In this document: positions 1-8,103 of the stretch, one piece after another
Numbering within the stretch: position 1 is the stretch's first letter
Layout: every line of letters starts with the position of its first letter
Source of the DNA: Bradyrhizobium_A sp052115025
GTDB taxonomy: Bacteria > Pseudomonadota > Alphaproteobacteria > Rhizobiales > Xanthobacteraceae
Direction: 5' to 3'
Assembly: GCF_052115025.1 (NCBI RefSeq)
Contig: NZ_JBFRFW010000017.1
Location: 62,001 to 126,000, forward strand
Length of the DNA stretch: 64,000 nucleotides
Made by a program: the position numbers and the translations under genes
The notes under the pieces: model-generated
Seen by the model: only the letters and a program-made list of their open reading frames with translations
Told to the model about the DNA's origin: nothing
The model's database searches: none

Positions 1-1026
1 ATGGAGCACCTTTTCGATCGACGCCTTGACGAACGGCGTGGTGTCGTAGGCGATCTCGTAGGTGACGCCTTTCGGGAAGTAGCGCGACAGCTCCTTCATC
101 TTGGCGTTGACGAGCCTAGACACCGACAGCGCGTTGGCGGTCGCGGATAGCTGCACGCCGATCGCCGCCGCCGGCTTGCCGTTGAGGCGCGACGAGAAGT
201 TGTAGTCCTCGCCGCCGACCTCGACGCGGGCGACGTCGCGCAGGCGGACCGACGAGCCGTCGCGGTTGGCGCGCAGCACGATCGAGCTGAACTCGTCGGG
301 CGTGCCGAGTTGGCCCTTGATCACCACCGGCGCGGAAACGTCCTGGGAGATCGGATTGGGCTGGGCGCCGATCCGGCCGGCCGCAACCTGCGCGTTCTGG
401 GCGGTGATCGCCGCCATGATGTCGGCCGGCGTCAGGCCGAGGCCCAGCATCTTGTCGGGGTTGATCCAGACGCGCATCGCGCGCTGGGTGCCGAACAGCT
501 GCGCCTTGCCGACGCCGTCGATGCGGCGGATCTCGCTGAGGACGTTGCGCGTGATGTAGTCGCCAAGCGCGACGTCGCCGAAGGACGGGTCGCTCGACTG
601 CACCGAGATGAACATCAGGAACGACACCGAGCCCTCTTCGACGGTGATGCCCTGTTGCATGACGGCGCGCGGCAGCCGCGACTCGACGCGGCGAATGCGG
701 TTCTGCACGTCGACGGTCGCCTGCGCCACCGAGGTGCCCGGCTTGAAGGTGACGTCGATCTGCACCGAGCCCGTCGCGTCCGCGGTCGACTCGAAGTACA
801 TCAGGTTGGGAATGCCGTTGAGCTGATCCTCGATCAGCCGCGTGACACCCTGGTAGATTTCTTCCGAGGACGCTCCGGGATAGCTGGTGCTGACAGAGAT
901 GCGCGGCGGCGCGATGTTGGGATACTGCGACACCGGCAGATACGGAATCGCCAGCGCGCCGCCGATCATGATGAAGATGGCGACGACCCATGCGAACACG
1001 GGCCGCGCAATGAAGAATTCGGACAT
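1..1026 (-). CDS. RND efflux pump inner-membrane permease (AcrB/MexB-like), N-terminal part
   Basis: Reads from an ATG at 1026 to the left edge without a stop, so only the first 342 residues are in the window. The N-terminus (MSEFFIARPVFAWVVAIFIM) is the first membrane helix typical of hydrophobe/amphiphile-efflux (HAE1) RND pumps, followed by the periplasmic porter segment with YPGASSEEIYQGV near residue 50. These trimeric proton antiporters expel drugs or solvents through a membrane-fusion protein and an outer-membrane channel. It starts 12 nt after the stop of the membrane-fusion gene on the same strand, so the two form one operon. The substrate cannot be told from the sequence. Confidence 0.93.
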   Translation of the reverse strand, partial: MSEFFIARPVFAWVVAIFIMIGGALAIPYLPVSQYPNIAPPRISVSTSYPGASSEEIYQGVTRLIEDQLNGIPNLMYFESTADATGSVQIDVTFKPGTSVAQATVDVQNRIRRVESRLPRAVMQQGITVEEGSVSFLMFISVQSSDPSFGDVALGDYITRNVLSEIRRIDGVGKAQLFGTQRAMRVWINPDKMLGLGLTPADIMAAITAQNAQVAAGRIGAQPNPISQDVSAPVVIKGQLGTPDEFSSIVLRANRDGSSVRLRDVARVEVGGEDYNFSSRLNGKPAAAIGVQLSATANALSVSRLVNAKMKELSRYFPKGVTYEIAYDTTPFVKASIEKVLH

Positions 1027-1038
1027 GGACGTCGGCTC

Positions 1039-2226
1039 TTACTTGATCGCCTGATTGGGAGATGCGCCGGCCTCGTCGGCCGTCTGCATGCGCCAGGGTT
1101 TGGCGTCGACCATCGCGCCGGCGGACAGGGCCTGGAAGCCTTCAACCACCACCCTGTCGCCGGGGTTGAGGCCGCTCGCGATGATCCAGCGTCCGTTCAC
1201 CAGCCGCGACGGCGTCACCTTGCGCAGTTCGGCCCGGCGCTCTGCATCGACGACGTAGACCTGCGCCTGGCCGCCGGGATCGCGCTGCAAGGCTCGTTCC
1301 GGCACCGACAGCGCGTTCTGCTGCTCACCCTGGACGACCTGCACCCGCACATACATGCCTGGCAGCAGATCGTTATCCGGGTTCGGAAACTCGCCGCGGA
1401 GGGTAACCTGGCCGGTGGTCGCGTCGACAGCGGCTTCCGACAGCAGCAGCCGTCCGCGATGCGCGTAGGCCGAGCCGTCGTCGAAGCGCAAGCAGACCTC
1501 CGCGATATCGCCGTCCACGGCGCCGTGGCCGGCCTTGGCGGCGCGCTTCAGCGCCAGCAGTTCGTTCGCCGACTGCGTGAAGTCGGCATAGACGGGATCG
1601 AGTTGCTGGATCGTCGCAAGCGTCTGGCTGTCACCGGCGCTGACGAGCGCGCCCTCGGTCACCAGCGCACGGCCGATGCGGCCGGTGATCGGCGCGCGGA
1701 CCTCGGTGTATTCCAGATCGAGCATGGCGGCCTGGAGACCCGCACGGGCGGAAGCCTCGTCGGCCTCGGCCTGGGCGAGCTCGGCAATCGCCTTCTCATA
1801 GAGCTGCCCCGTGGTGACATCGCGCTCCTTGAGCTGGGTCTGACGTTCGGCCTGCTGCTTGGCAAGGATGCGCGTCGCCTCGGCGCGCCGCAGCGCCGCC
1901 TTGGCGCTATCGACCTTCACGCGGAACGGCGCGGGGTCGAGGCGATAGAGGACGTCGCCCTCGCGCACCATGGTGCCCTGCTTGAACACACGCTCGACCA
2001 GGATGCCGGCGACGCGCGGCCGCACCTCGGCGATGCGCGTCGGCGCGATGCGCCCTGGAAGATCGTTGACGAGCTGCAGGGTCTGCGGCGTGACCGTCAC
2101 GACGCTGACGGCGACAGGAGGCGGTGACTGATCCGCCGCCTTCTTGCCCTCGCCACACCCGACCAGCACCAGGGCGGCGGCCGCCAGCCCGGCCGCGCGG
2201 ACAGCCCACGTCGACTTTCCAGACAC
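1039..2226 (-). CDS. RND efflux periplasmic adaptor (membrane-fusion) lipoprotein
   Basis: 395-residue AcrA/MexA-type adaptor linking the inner-membrane RND pump to an outer-membrane channel. A lipoprotein signal ends in LVGC with the acylated Cys at residue 24. The biotinyl-lipoyl-like half-motif PRVAGILVERVFKQGTMVREGDVLYRLD follows at about 69-97, then an alpha-hairpin rich in Ala, Glu and Gln (about 105-165) and the beta-barrel region with VRAPITGRIGRALVTEGALV. The start is a GTG at 2226. It is the first gene of an operon with the permease downstream. A perfect palindrome sits between its candidate -35 and -10 boxes, suggesting direct repression by the TetR protein encoded just upstream. 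Confidence 0.93.
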   Translation of the reverse strand: MSGKSTWAVRAAGLAAAALVLVGCGEGKKAADQSPPPVAVSVVTVTPQTLQLVNDLPGRIAPTRIAEVRPRVAGILVERVFKQGTMVREGDVLYRLDPAPFRVKVDSAKAALRRAEATRILAKQQAERQTQLKERDVTTGQLYEKAIAELAQAEADEASARAGLQAAMLDLEYTEVRAPITGRIGRALVTEGALVSAGDSQTLATIQQLDPVYADFTQSANELLALKRAAKAGHGAVDGDIAEVCLRFDDGSAYAHRGRLLLSEAAVDATTGQVTLRGEFPNPDNDLLPGMYVRVQVVQGEQQNALSVPERALQRDPGGQAQVYVVDAERRAELRKVTPSRLVNGRWIIASGLNPGDRVVVEGFQALSAGAMVDAKPWRMQTADEAGASPNQAIK

Positions 2227-2285
2227 TTGAATTCACCAAAATTTCCACGTCCGCGCGACGCGGACGGCGCGTTCCACTCTTTCAT

Positions 2286-2314
2286 AAGATACCGTCTGGA
2301 CGGTTTGTCGTCAA
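2286..2314 (-). promoter_or_regulatory. Candidate promoter and TetR operator of the RND operon
   Basis: On the minus strand TTGACG (2314-2309) and TATCTT (2291-2286) are separated by exactly 17 nt. The spacer carries the perfect inverted repeat ACCGTC-TG-GACGGT (2291-2304), which touches the -10 box. A half-site (ACCGTCCA, 3154-3161) lies just upstream of the tetR start. The arrangement is seen directly; repressor binding is inference. Confidence 0.6.
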
Positions 2315-2504
2315 CTGACATTTTTTGCGCCGCAACATCGCTTGCGCGCGTGCGCAGGCGAGATGGGCTCCCCGACACCCAACGATGAGGCGCATGCGGC
2401 AACGGTCCGCCCCGAACCCGAGCGCTCATGGAGGCCAGTTCAGAGTGCGGCACGCCGCGGCCGGTGCGGTGTGCGCATGCAGCTCGGCCGGCTGAACACG
2501 GATG

Positions 2505-3143
2505 TCAGGACGGGGGGCGGAAGCGGGTCAGTTCGACCAACCGCTGTTCAAGCTCGGCCCGTTCAGTCGCGGAGATCGTGTGCAGCGTGAACGCATCCGA
2601 CAACCACAGACCGTCGGCCGCGAGGCGCAGGATCTTGGCGAGCGCCGGATCGTCTTCGTTGAGGTCTTTCTGCAGGAGCGATTCCACCCGCTGCAGCCAC
2701 TCGGCCCGCAGCGCGGGATCGAGCAGCAACGCCATCACCACAGTCGCCTGGGCATTGCCGAGGTCGCTTGCCAGCGATGCGCGGATATAGGCGCGTGTAA
2801 ACCGTCCATACGCGTCGGGATCACTCGCGGCCAGCTCATCGATCTTGGAGAGACACCTGGCATAGGAATCTTCCAGCAACGCCTGCAGCAATTCGGTCTT
2901 GGTGGAGAAGTGATGGAGCAGTCCGCCCTTGCTGACTTTCGCGTCCCGGGCCACGGCATCCAGTGTCAGGGCATGAACGCCGGTCGTTACCAGCACGGTT
3001 GCGGCACTCGCGAGAAGCCGTTCGCGCACGCTGGCGGCCCGTTGGACCTGTTCGGGGGAAAGAGCCATATCGACCGCGTGGCGCCTCATAGCGACCGACG
3101 CAGCCGCCCGGCCCGTCGGTTTCATGACAAGAGAATCTGCCAC
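2505..3143 (-). CDS. TetR/AcrR-family transcriptional regulator
   Basis: 212-residue regulator. The N-terminal helix-turn-helix spans about residues 38-85, with the typical signature LTLDAVARDAKVSKGGLLHHF; the rest is an all-helical ligand-binding and dimerisation domain. The reading frame opens with GTG at 3143, but ATGs at 3125 (MKPTG) and 3068 (MALSPEQ) are plausible true starts. It lies upstream of, and in the same direction as, the RND efflux pair, the classic position of a local efflux repressor. The palindrome ACCGTC-TG-GACGGT in the efflux promoter is its likely operator, and a half-site upstream of the gene suggests weak autoregulation. The inducer is unknown. Confidence 0.9.
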   Translation of the reverse strand: MADSLVMKPTGRAAASVAMRRHAVDMALSPEQVQRAASVRERLLASAATVLVTTGVHALTLDAVARDAKVSKGGLLHHFSTKTELLQALLEDSYARCLSKIDELAASDPDAYGRFTRAYIRASLASDLGNAQATVVMALLLDPALRAEWLQRVESLLQKDLNEDDPALAKILRLAADGLWLSDAFTLHTISATERAELEQRLVELTRFRPPS

Positions 3144-3146
3144 ATA

Positions 3147-3310
3147 TCAAATTACCGTCCATTGACCCTGCGCAAGCGATTTCGAGGCGTCGCGACAAAA
3201 CTTTGCGAACGGGAGCGCCGTTGAGATCGACGAGGTCGTGCGCCAGCGCCTCGGCCTCGATCGCGACCGGCAGCCGGCGCATCTGGCCAAACGGATTGAT
3301 GCCGCCGGAC
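3147..3310 (-). pseudogene. Truncated, frameshifted ybaK/prolyl-tRNA deacylase fragment
   Basis: On the minus strand, translation from about 3306 gives GGINPFGQMRRLPVAIEAEA followed by LAHDLVDLNG. This matches the C-terminal third of the intact YbaK encoded at 3911-4384 (GGISPFGQMRRVPVAIEATA). After LNG the similarity continues only in another frame (RDASKSLAQGQ against RDAQASLAAL) and reaches a stop at 3147. The N-terminal two thirds are missing. It looks like a decayed duplicate or a remnant of a second deacylase of the YbaK/ProX family; no product is expected. Confidence 0.6.
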
Positions 3311-3339
3311 GACCCGCACAGAGCCGCTTCAGCTGCTGC

Positions 3340-3807
3340 TCACCGGCTGCGCCGCCATGTCTGCTTGGCAGACACATCGCCGTCGAACGCATCGGAGATT
3401 CGCCAGCCATCTGGAGCATGGGACAGATCGAACTTGATCTTCAGAGTTCGTATCTGGGGCTTGCCCTGACCGAACGCATCGTCCAGCGTCACCGTCGCCA
3501 GCACCGTGGCTTTTGACGGGCTTTGAGAGATCGCGGCCGTCGCAACCGGCGCCGTGATGCACCAGTCCTGGCCGGCGACAAAGAAATCCGCATCGATCGA
3601 TTTGGCCTTGCGGTAGGTGCGCGCCAGATCGGAATCGAACAGACGCTTTGCGAGCGTCTCGTCCAGACCGTTGCGTTCGGCGTGATCGCAGCCCTGGCCA
3701 TAAGCCGCGTAGAGCTCCGCCACGGTCGCATCGGGTGTCTGACCGGCGGCGAGCACATGGGTCATCGACGACAGAGCGAGAAAGACCGTGACACCAAATC
3801 GCTTCAT
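3340..3807 (-). CDS. Small exported protein of unknown function
   Basis: 155 residues starting at ATG 3807, preceded by GGGAG eight bases upstream. The first about 20 residues (MKRFGVTVFLALSSMTHVLA) form a signal peptide, so the product is probably periplasmic. The mature part has YAAYGQGCDHAERNG, LARTYRKAKSIDADFF, a second Cys in GQDWCITAP and a C-terminal DGWRISDAF; this resembles small exported proteins of the DUF3828/NTF2-like kind, but I cannot assign it firmly. It sits between ybaK and the ybaK fragment on the same strand, 103 bp after ybaK, and ends in a basic tail (TWRRSR). Confidence 0.7.
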   Translation of the reverse strand: MKRFGVTVFLALSSMTHVLAAGQTPDATVAELYAAYGQGCDHAERNGLDETLAKRLFDSDLARTYRKAKSIDADFFVAGQDWCITAPVATAAISQSPSKATVLATVTLDDAFGQGKPQIRTLKIKFDLSHAPDGWRISDAFDGDVSAKQTWRRSR

Positions 3808-3910
3808 CAGATGTTCTCCCTCCACAGCCGTCGTGGCACGGCCCTGAAATTGAACAGGCGCCGAACCAGGCCGTACCACGAATTTGGCACTTCGCGGATG
3901 AACAGCACGG

Positions 3911-4384
3911 TCATGCCACCAGTGACGCCACGAGCGCCGCGAGCGAGGCCTGCGCATCCCTGGGATCGAGGCGGACCTGCAGCCCTCGCTGACCGCCGTT
4001 GAGATAGACGAGATCATGCGAAAGCGCGGTGGCCTCGATCGCGACCGGGACCCGGCGCATCTGGCCGAACGGGCTGATGCCGCCGACCTTGTAGCCGGTG
4101 ATGCGCTCCGCATTGGCGGGCTTCATCATCTCCGCCGCCTTGCCGCCGAACGCAGCCGCGAGCTTCTTCATCGAGACCTCACGGTCGGACGGCACGACGA
4201 CACAGACCGGCTTGTCATCGACCAGCGCCATCAGCGTCTTGAGCACCCTGTCCGGCGTCTCGCCGAGGGCCTCCGCCGCCTGCAACCCGACCCGTTCCGC
4301 GTCCGGATCGTAGTCGTAGGCGTGAACCGTAAACCGCACGCCGGCCTGTTCGAGCACTTTCGTCGCACGTGTAACCTTGGACAT
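3911..4384 (-). CDS. ybaK: Cys-tRNA(Pro)/Cys-tRNA(Cys) deacylase, YbaK/EbsC family
   Basis: 157 residues, the normal length for YbaK. The family hydrolyses Cys wrongly attached to tRNA-Pro, protecting translation from Pro-to-Cys errors. Family hallmarks are visible: an early TKVLEQAGVRFTVHAYDYDP, the VLKTLMALVDDKPVCVVVPSD core with the conserved Lys near residue 46, and the C-terminal GGISPFGQMRRVPVAIE followed by LYLNGGQRGLQVRL-like strands. The start is ATG 4384. A decayed copy of its C-terminal third lies 600 bp away on the same strand. Confidence 0.92.
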   Translation of the reverse strand: MSKVTRATKVLEQAGVRFTVHAYDYDPDAERVGLQAAEALGETPDRVLKTLMALVDDKPVCVVVPSDREVSMKKLAAAFGGKAAEMMKPANAERITGYKVGGISPFGQMRRVPVAIEATALSHDLVYLNGGQRGLQVRLDPRDAQASLAALVASLVA

Positions 4385-4818
4385 TCCAACTTTCTCTCGC
4401 GCCCGCCTGTCGTTACCGCGCGTTCATCATGGCCGGCCACAATAGCCCGATCGGCCGGCGATCGCGCAACCTTGTTCGCCCCGGGGAGCGTTGGACAACA
4501 GCCCGGCAGCCCAAGCTTCCGGAGGCTGCACCGATAACGGCTTGATGCCCGGGAGTTCGAAACGCACCGGCAGCAATCCTCCCCCGCCTTCGCCGTGCTG
4601 GTGGAGGGCCCTGCGCTATGGCCCTGACGCAGCCCCCTCCCCCGACGGTCGACCGCCTGGAATGCCCGCAATGGCAATATGATAGCTGCCCCCCCAATAC
4701 GGGAACCCGCGTCGATGACAGCCCCGTCATCCGACTGTCATATACCTATTTTAATCGACCTCTATTGGTGGGTGAGCATCCGTTACGTAGCGGCGTTCGT
4801 GAACAAAGGATTTCAGCG
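4385..4818. other. Intergenic region upstream of the DUF5132/P-ATPase cluster
   Basis: This 434-bp divergent gap between ybaK and the DUF5132 gene holds no convincing gene. It contains a perfect inverted repeat GATGAC-agcccc-GTCATC at 4714-4731 and an AT-richer stretch near 4737-4758. Both could belong to the promoter of the plus-strand cluster, but no clear -35/-10 pair stands out. Confidence 0.4.
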
Positions 4819-5202
4819 ATGCATACGAGCCACAATGGTCATGGCGAAGCGCAGGCCGACCACACCGTCGAAACGCACGAGGACGAGCACGAGGGCATTG
4901 GCCTGAACAAGACCGTGGCCACCGTCGCCGTCGTCGCGGTCGGCGCGGCGCTCTTCGAAGCGGCGCTGCTGCCGGGCCTGGCTCTCGGTGTCGCGGCCGT
5001 GGCGGCTCCGAAGTATCTGCCCAAGCTCGGTAATGCGCTCAATCCGCTGTTCAAGTCGACCGTGCGCGGCACCTACAAGTTCGCTCAGAAGTCCAAGGAA
5101 ATGTTCGCCGAGGCCCATGAGCAGGTGAACGACATCGTTGCCGAAGTCCAGGCCGAGAACGAGGCTGAGGACGCGAAGGCCAAGGCCCGCCCGGCGGCCT
5201 GA
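4819..5202 (+). CDS. DUF5132-type membrane protein with His-rich N-terminus
   Basis: 127 residues from ATG 4819, with AAAGGA nine bases upstream; an in-frame ATG at 4618 would add a composition-poor extension and is rejected. The first 26 residues are rich in His and acidic residues (His 2, 5, 8, 15, 20, 24), a plausible metal-binding tail. A hydrophobic Ala/Val segment (about 31-63) follows, then KYLPKLG, then a Lys/Glu/Ala-rich amphipathic helix (about 79-122). I recognise the DUF5132 pattern. The layout resembles mycobacterial PacL (DUF1490) proteins, which partner P1B ATPases through a membrane helix, an E/A/K-rich helix and a His-rich motif. First gene of the cluster with the HMA-like protein and ATPase; the partner role is inference. 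Confidence 0.85.
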   Translation: MHTSHNGHGEAQADHTVETHEDEHEGIGLNKTVATVAVVAVGAALFEAALLPGLALGVAAVAAPKYLPKLGNALNPLFKSTVRGTYKFAQKSKEMFAEAHEQVNDIVAEVQAENEAEDAKAKARPAA

Positions 5203-5392
5203 CGGCCGCGCGGGAGATCCTGGCGACCGGATTCGAAGTGGAGGAGCTTCGGCTCCTTCCAGGGAGCGACGGGAGCAGAACGTGTCGCCGTCGGCCGACA
5301 TCGAGCTGTCACGTCAGAGTTCCGGGGACATCAGCGGCCCAACGGAGCCGCATGCCGTCCTGACGGCGACGGCACAATCAAGAGATTCACTC

Positions 5393-5950
5393 ATGGCGAA
5401 ATTGAAGTTGCAGATCGCGCACCAGGTCCCTGGCCGCATCCGCATGAAAGTGCCGTCCGCGAAGGACAACCCGGAGCTGCTGGAGCAGATCAAGCAGACC
5501 TTCAGCGTCATTCCCGGCATCGAGCAGGTTACCGTCAATCCGATCACCGGAAGCGTGGTGCTGCACTACGACCATGAACGGCACACCGAATTCCATGGCC
5601 GGCTCGAACAGCACACCGGTGGACAGTACAGGCCGCCGACGAACGAGATAGACGCCCTCGCCAACAAGATCGAGCAGGAAGCCGCCTATCTCGCCGAGCA
5701 CTCCCAAACCGCCAAGGTCGTGGTCGATTTCTTCAAGGACGTCGATCACCAGATCAAGGCGGCCAGCGGCAACGTCATCGACCTCAAGATTCTGCTGGCC
5801 GTCGGCATCGCCGGCTTCACCATCTTCGAGGTCGGCGCGAATGCGGCCACCCCGGTGTGGGTGACGCTCGCGATCTTCGGGCTCAACCACCTGATCCAGG
5901 CCAATGCGCCGCGGACGGAGGAACAGCACGAGGCCCTCGCGACAGCCTGA
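5393..5950 (+). CDS. HMA-like domain protein with C-terminal membrane segments
   Basis: 185 residues from ATG 5393. Residues 3-62 have the beta-alpha-beta pattern of a heavy-metal-associated (HMA) fold, but the metal-binding CxxC is absent: the loop reads PGRIRMKV (13-20), followed by IPGIEQVTVNPITGSVVLHY. A linker rich in Glu, His and Gln leads to a helical segment and two hydrophobic stretches (about 131-148 and 152-170) that should anchor the protein in the inner membrane. The same PGR(I/V)R pattern begins the ATPase encoded 35 bp downstream, so the two proteins share a domain type and probably a pathway. No Cys residue is visible, so soft-metal binding through thiols is unlikely. Confidence 0.85.
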   Translation: MAKLKLQIAHQVPGRIRMKVPSAKDNPELLEQIKQTFSVIPGIEQVTVNPITGSVVLHYDHERHTEFHGRLEQHTGGQYRPPTNEIDALANKIEQEAAYLAEHSQTAKVVVDFFKDVDHQIKAASGNVIDLKILLAVGIAGFTIFEVGANAATPVWVTLAIFGLNHLIQANAPRTEEQHEALATA

Positions 5951-5985
5951 GCCCTGCTCCGGCCCCATGACTGGATGGCTGCTGA

Positions 5986-8103
5986 ATGGACTTCTCGTTC
6001 CGCCACGCAATGCCCGGACGTGTCCGGCTCTGCATCCCGGACCTCTGCCGCAAGCGCTCGCTCGCCGAGACCGTCCTCGGCTGGCTGAGAGGCCAGCCCG
6101 GCATTCGCGCCGCACGGATCAACTATAACTGCGCCTCGCTGGTGCTGGATTATGATCCGGCCCAGGAGCCGTTGCTGCGGATGCTGCTGGAACGCGTCAA
6201 GGCGGCCACGCTGGACGAGCTCAAGGCGTTCATTGCCACCAGCGCGCCGGCCGCCCCGTCGGCGGCCGCAGCGCCCCCGGCCGTTTCGAAGCGGTCGCCC
6301 CTCGCCCTGCCGACCCTGTCGCTGGTGATGGCGTTCAGCGCCAATCCGGTGGTCGCGGCGATCAACATCCCGCTGATGCTGTGGAACGGCTTCCCGATCG
6401 CCAAGCGCGCCTGGAAGGTGTGGGACCGCGAGCGCCGGCTCAACATCGACGTGCTCGATACGCTGGCGATCACAGCTTCCGTGCTGCAGGGCAATCCGCT
6501 CGCCGGCTGCATCGTGACCTGGCTGATCAAGCTCGGCGACTGGATCCGCGATCTCACCGCCGCCGGCCAGCGCCGCGCCATCAGCGAGCTGCTCGAATTC
6601 CAGTCCAAAACCGCGTGGGTGGTGCGTGACGGCGCCGTGGTCTCGGTGCCGGCGGTAGAGCTCGCGGTCGGCGATCTCGTCGTGGTCTATCCCGGCGAGA
6701 TGATCCCGGTGGATGGCGAAATCGTCGAGGGCCAGGCCACGATCGACCAGAAGACCATCACCGGCGAGGGCCTGCCCGTGAACCGCGGCAAGGGCGAGGC
6801 GGCATTCGCCGCCACCGTGATCCGCGAGGGCCAGATCACGGTGCGCGCCCTGCGCGTCGGCGGCGACACCACCGCCGGCCAGATCGTGCACCTCGTCGAA
6901 TCCGCGCCGCTCGGCGACACCCGCATCCAGAATCACGCCGAGCGCTTCGCCGATCGCCTGGTCACCCCGACACTCGCGCTCGCCGCCGGCACCGCGGCCG
7001 TCACCGGCGATTTCAACCGCTTCCTGTCGCTGGTGATCGTCGACTACGGCACCGGCATCCGCGTCGCCGCGCCGACCTCGGTGCTGTCGTCGATGACCCA
7101 CGCGGCGCGCGCCGGCATCATCATGAAGAGCGGCGGCCACATGGAGCGGCTCGCCGACGTCGACACCGTGGTGTTCGACAAGACCGGCACGTTGACCCGC
7201 GGCACGCCGGCGGTGATCGACGTCATCTCCTACCAGAACCACATCACGCCGAACCACCTGCTCGGCCTCGCCGCTGCCGCCGAAACACGGCTGCAGCATC
7301 CGGTCGCCGAGGCGATCCGCACCAAGGCGCGCGAGCTCGCCGTCAACATCCCACCATGCGACGAGACCACCTACCGCCTCGGCCTTGGCGTCGAGGGGCA
7401 GGTCAACGGCTATTACATGCATGTCGGCAATGCCCGCTTCATGCGCGAGAGCGAGATCAAGGTCGATGAGGCCCGGGCGGACCGCGCGGCGCTCGACGAG
7501 CGCGGCTATTCCAGCCTCTACATCGCCGTCGACGGCCAGCTCGCGGGCCTCGTGCCGTATTCCGACGAGATTCGCAGCGAAAGCCGCGACGTCATCCGCC
7601 AGCTGCACGCGATGGGCATCAAGAACACCATCATGCTCACCGGCGACAATGGAGTCGTGGCCCGGGCGGTGTGCCGCGAGCTCGGCCTGACCCGGCACTA
7701 CGCCGACATGCTGCCCTCCGACAAGGCCAGCGTCATCCAGGAGCTGCAGCGGGAGGGCAAGCGGGTCGCCATGGTCGGCGACGGCATCAACGACTCGCCC
7801 GCGCTCAGCTTCGCCGACGTCGGCATCGCCATGAAGCACGGCGCCGAGGTCACCCACGAATCCGCCGACGTCATCCTGATGGAGGACTCGCTCTGGAAGC
7901 TGGTCAAGGCGGTGGAGATCTCGCAAGGCGCGGTCCGCCTGGTCAAGCAGAACTACGGCATCGTCGCGGTGCTCAACACCGTCGCGCTCGGCCTTGCCCT
8001 GCCCGGCGGCCTGATCACGCCCGAAGTCACCGCGCTGATCAGCAATGGCTCGGCCATCCTCGCGAGCCTGAACGGCATTCGTCCGATCCTGCGCTACCAA
8101 TGA
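5986..8103 (+). CDS. P1B-type ATPase, CtpC-like, with DYGTG in place of the CPC motif
   Basis: 705 residues with the full P-type ATPase engine: TGE (259-261) in the actuator domain, the phosphorylated Asp in DKTGT (D398), the nucleotide-binding HP pair (438-439) and GDGIND (598-603). The N-terminus is a degenerate HMA-like domain (PGRVR at 10-14). The overall arrangement follows mycobacterial CtpC, including RAISELL after the second helix pair and HxP-type N domain. The membrane motif that normally reads CPC just before the P domain is instead DYGTGIRVAAPT (353-364), so metal selectivity must differ from Cu, Zn or Cd pumps. A hard cation such as Mn, Fe, Mg or Ca is possible but unproven. The stop overlaps the EcsC gene start (ATGA). 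Confidence 0.93.
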   Translation: MDFSFRHAMPGRVRLCIPDLCRKRSLAETVLGWLRGQPGIRAARINYNCASLVLDYDPAQEPLLRMLLERVKAATLDELKAFIATSAPAAPSAAAAPPAVSKRSPLALPTLSLVMAFSANPVVAAINIPLMLWNGFPIAKRAWKVWDRERRLNIDVLDTLAITASVLQGNPLAGCIVTWLIKLGDWIRDLTAAGQRRAISELLEFQSKTAWVVRDGAVVSVPAVELAVGDLVVVYPGEMIPVDGEIVEGQATIDQKTITGEGLPVNRGKGEAAFAATVIREGQITVRALRVGGDTTAGQIVHLVESAPLGDTRIQNHAERFADRLVTPTLALAAGTAAVTGDFNRFLSLVIVDYGTGIRVAAPTSVLSSMTHAARAGIIMKSGGHMERLADVDTVVFDKTGTLTRGTPAVIDVISYQNHITPNHLLGLAAAAETRLQHPVAEAIRTKARELAVNIPPCDETTYRLGLGVEGQVNGYYMHVGNARFMRESEIKVDEARADRAALDERGYSSLYIAVDGQLAGLVPYSDEIRSESRDVIRQLHAMGIKNTIMLTGDNGVVARAVCRELGLTRHYADMLPSDKASVIQELQREGKRVAMVGDGINDSPALSFADVGIAMKHGAEVTHESADVILMEDSLWKLVKAVEISQGAVRLVKQNYGIVAVLNTVALGLALPGGLITPEVTALISNGSAILASLNGIRPILRYQ

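Noticed and set aside
310..2127. 605-codon plus-strand frame opposite the RND operon
   Set aside because: It is the reverse-frame shadow of two clear efflux genes; its composition (Arg, Asp, His rich) has no domain, as usual for high-GC antisense frames.
4702..4728. EcfG-like promoter (GGAAC with CGTC) upstream of DUF5132
   Set aside because: Spacer is 18 nt and the -10 element reads CGTC not CGTT, so it does not fit the general stress sigma consensus well enough.
5746..8100. 784-codon minus-strand frame opposite the P-type ATPase
   Set aside because: Asp/His/Gly-rich antisense shadow of an intact ATPase with all its motifs; no recognisable domain.
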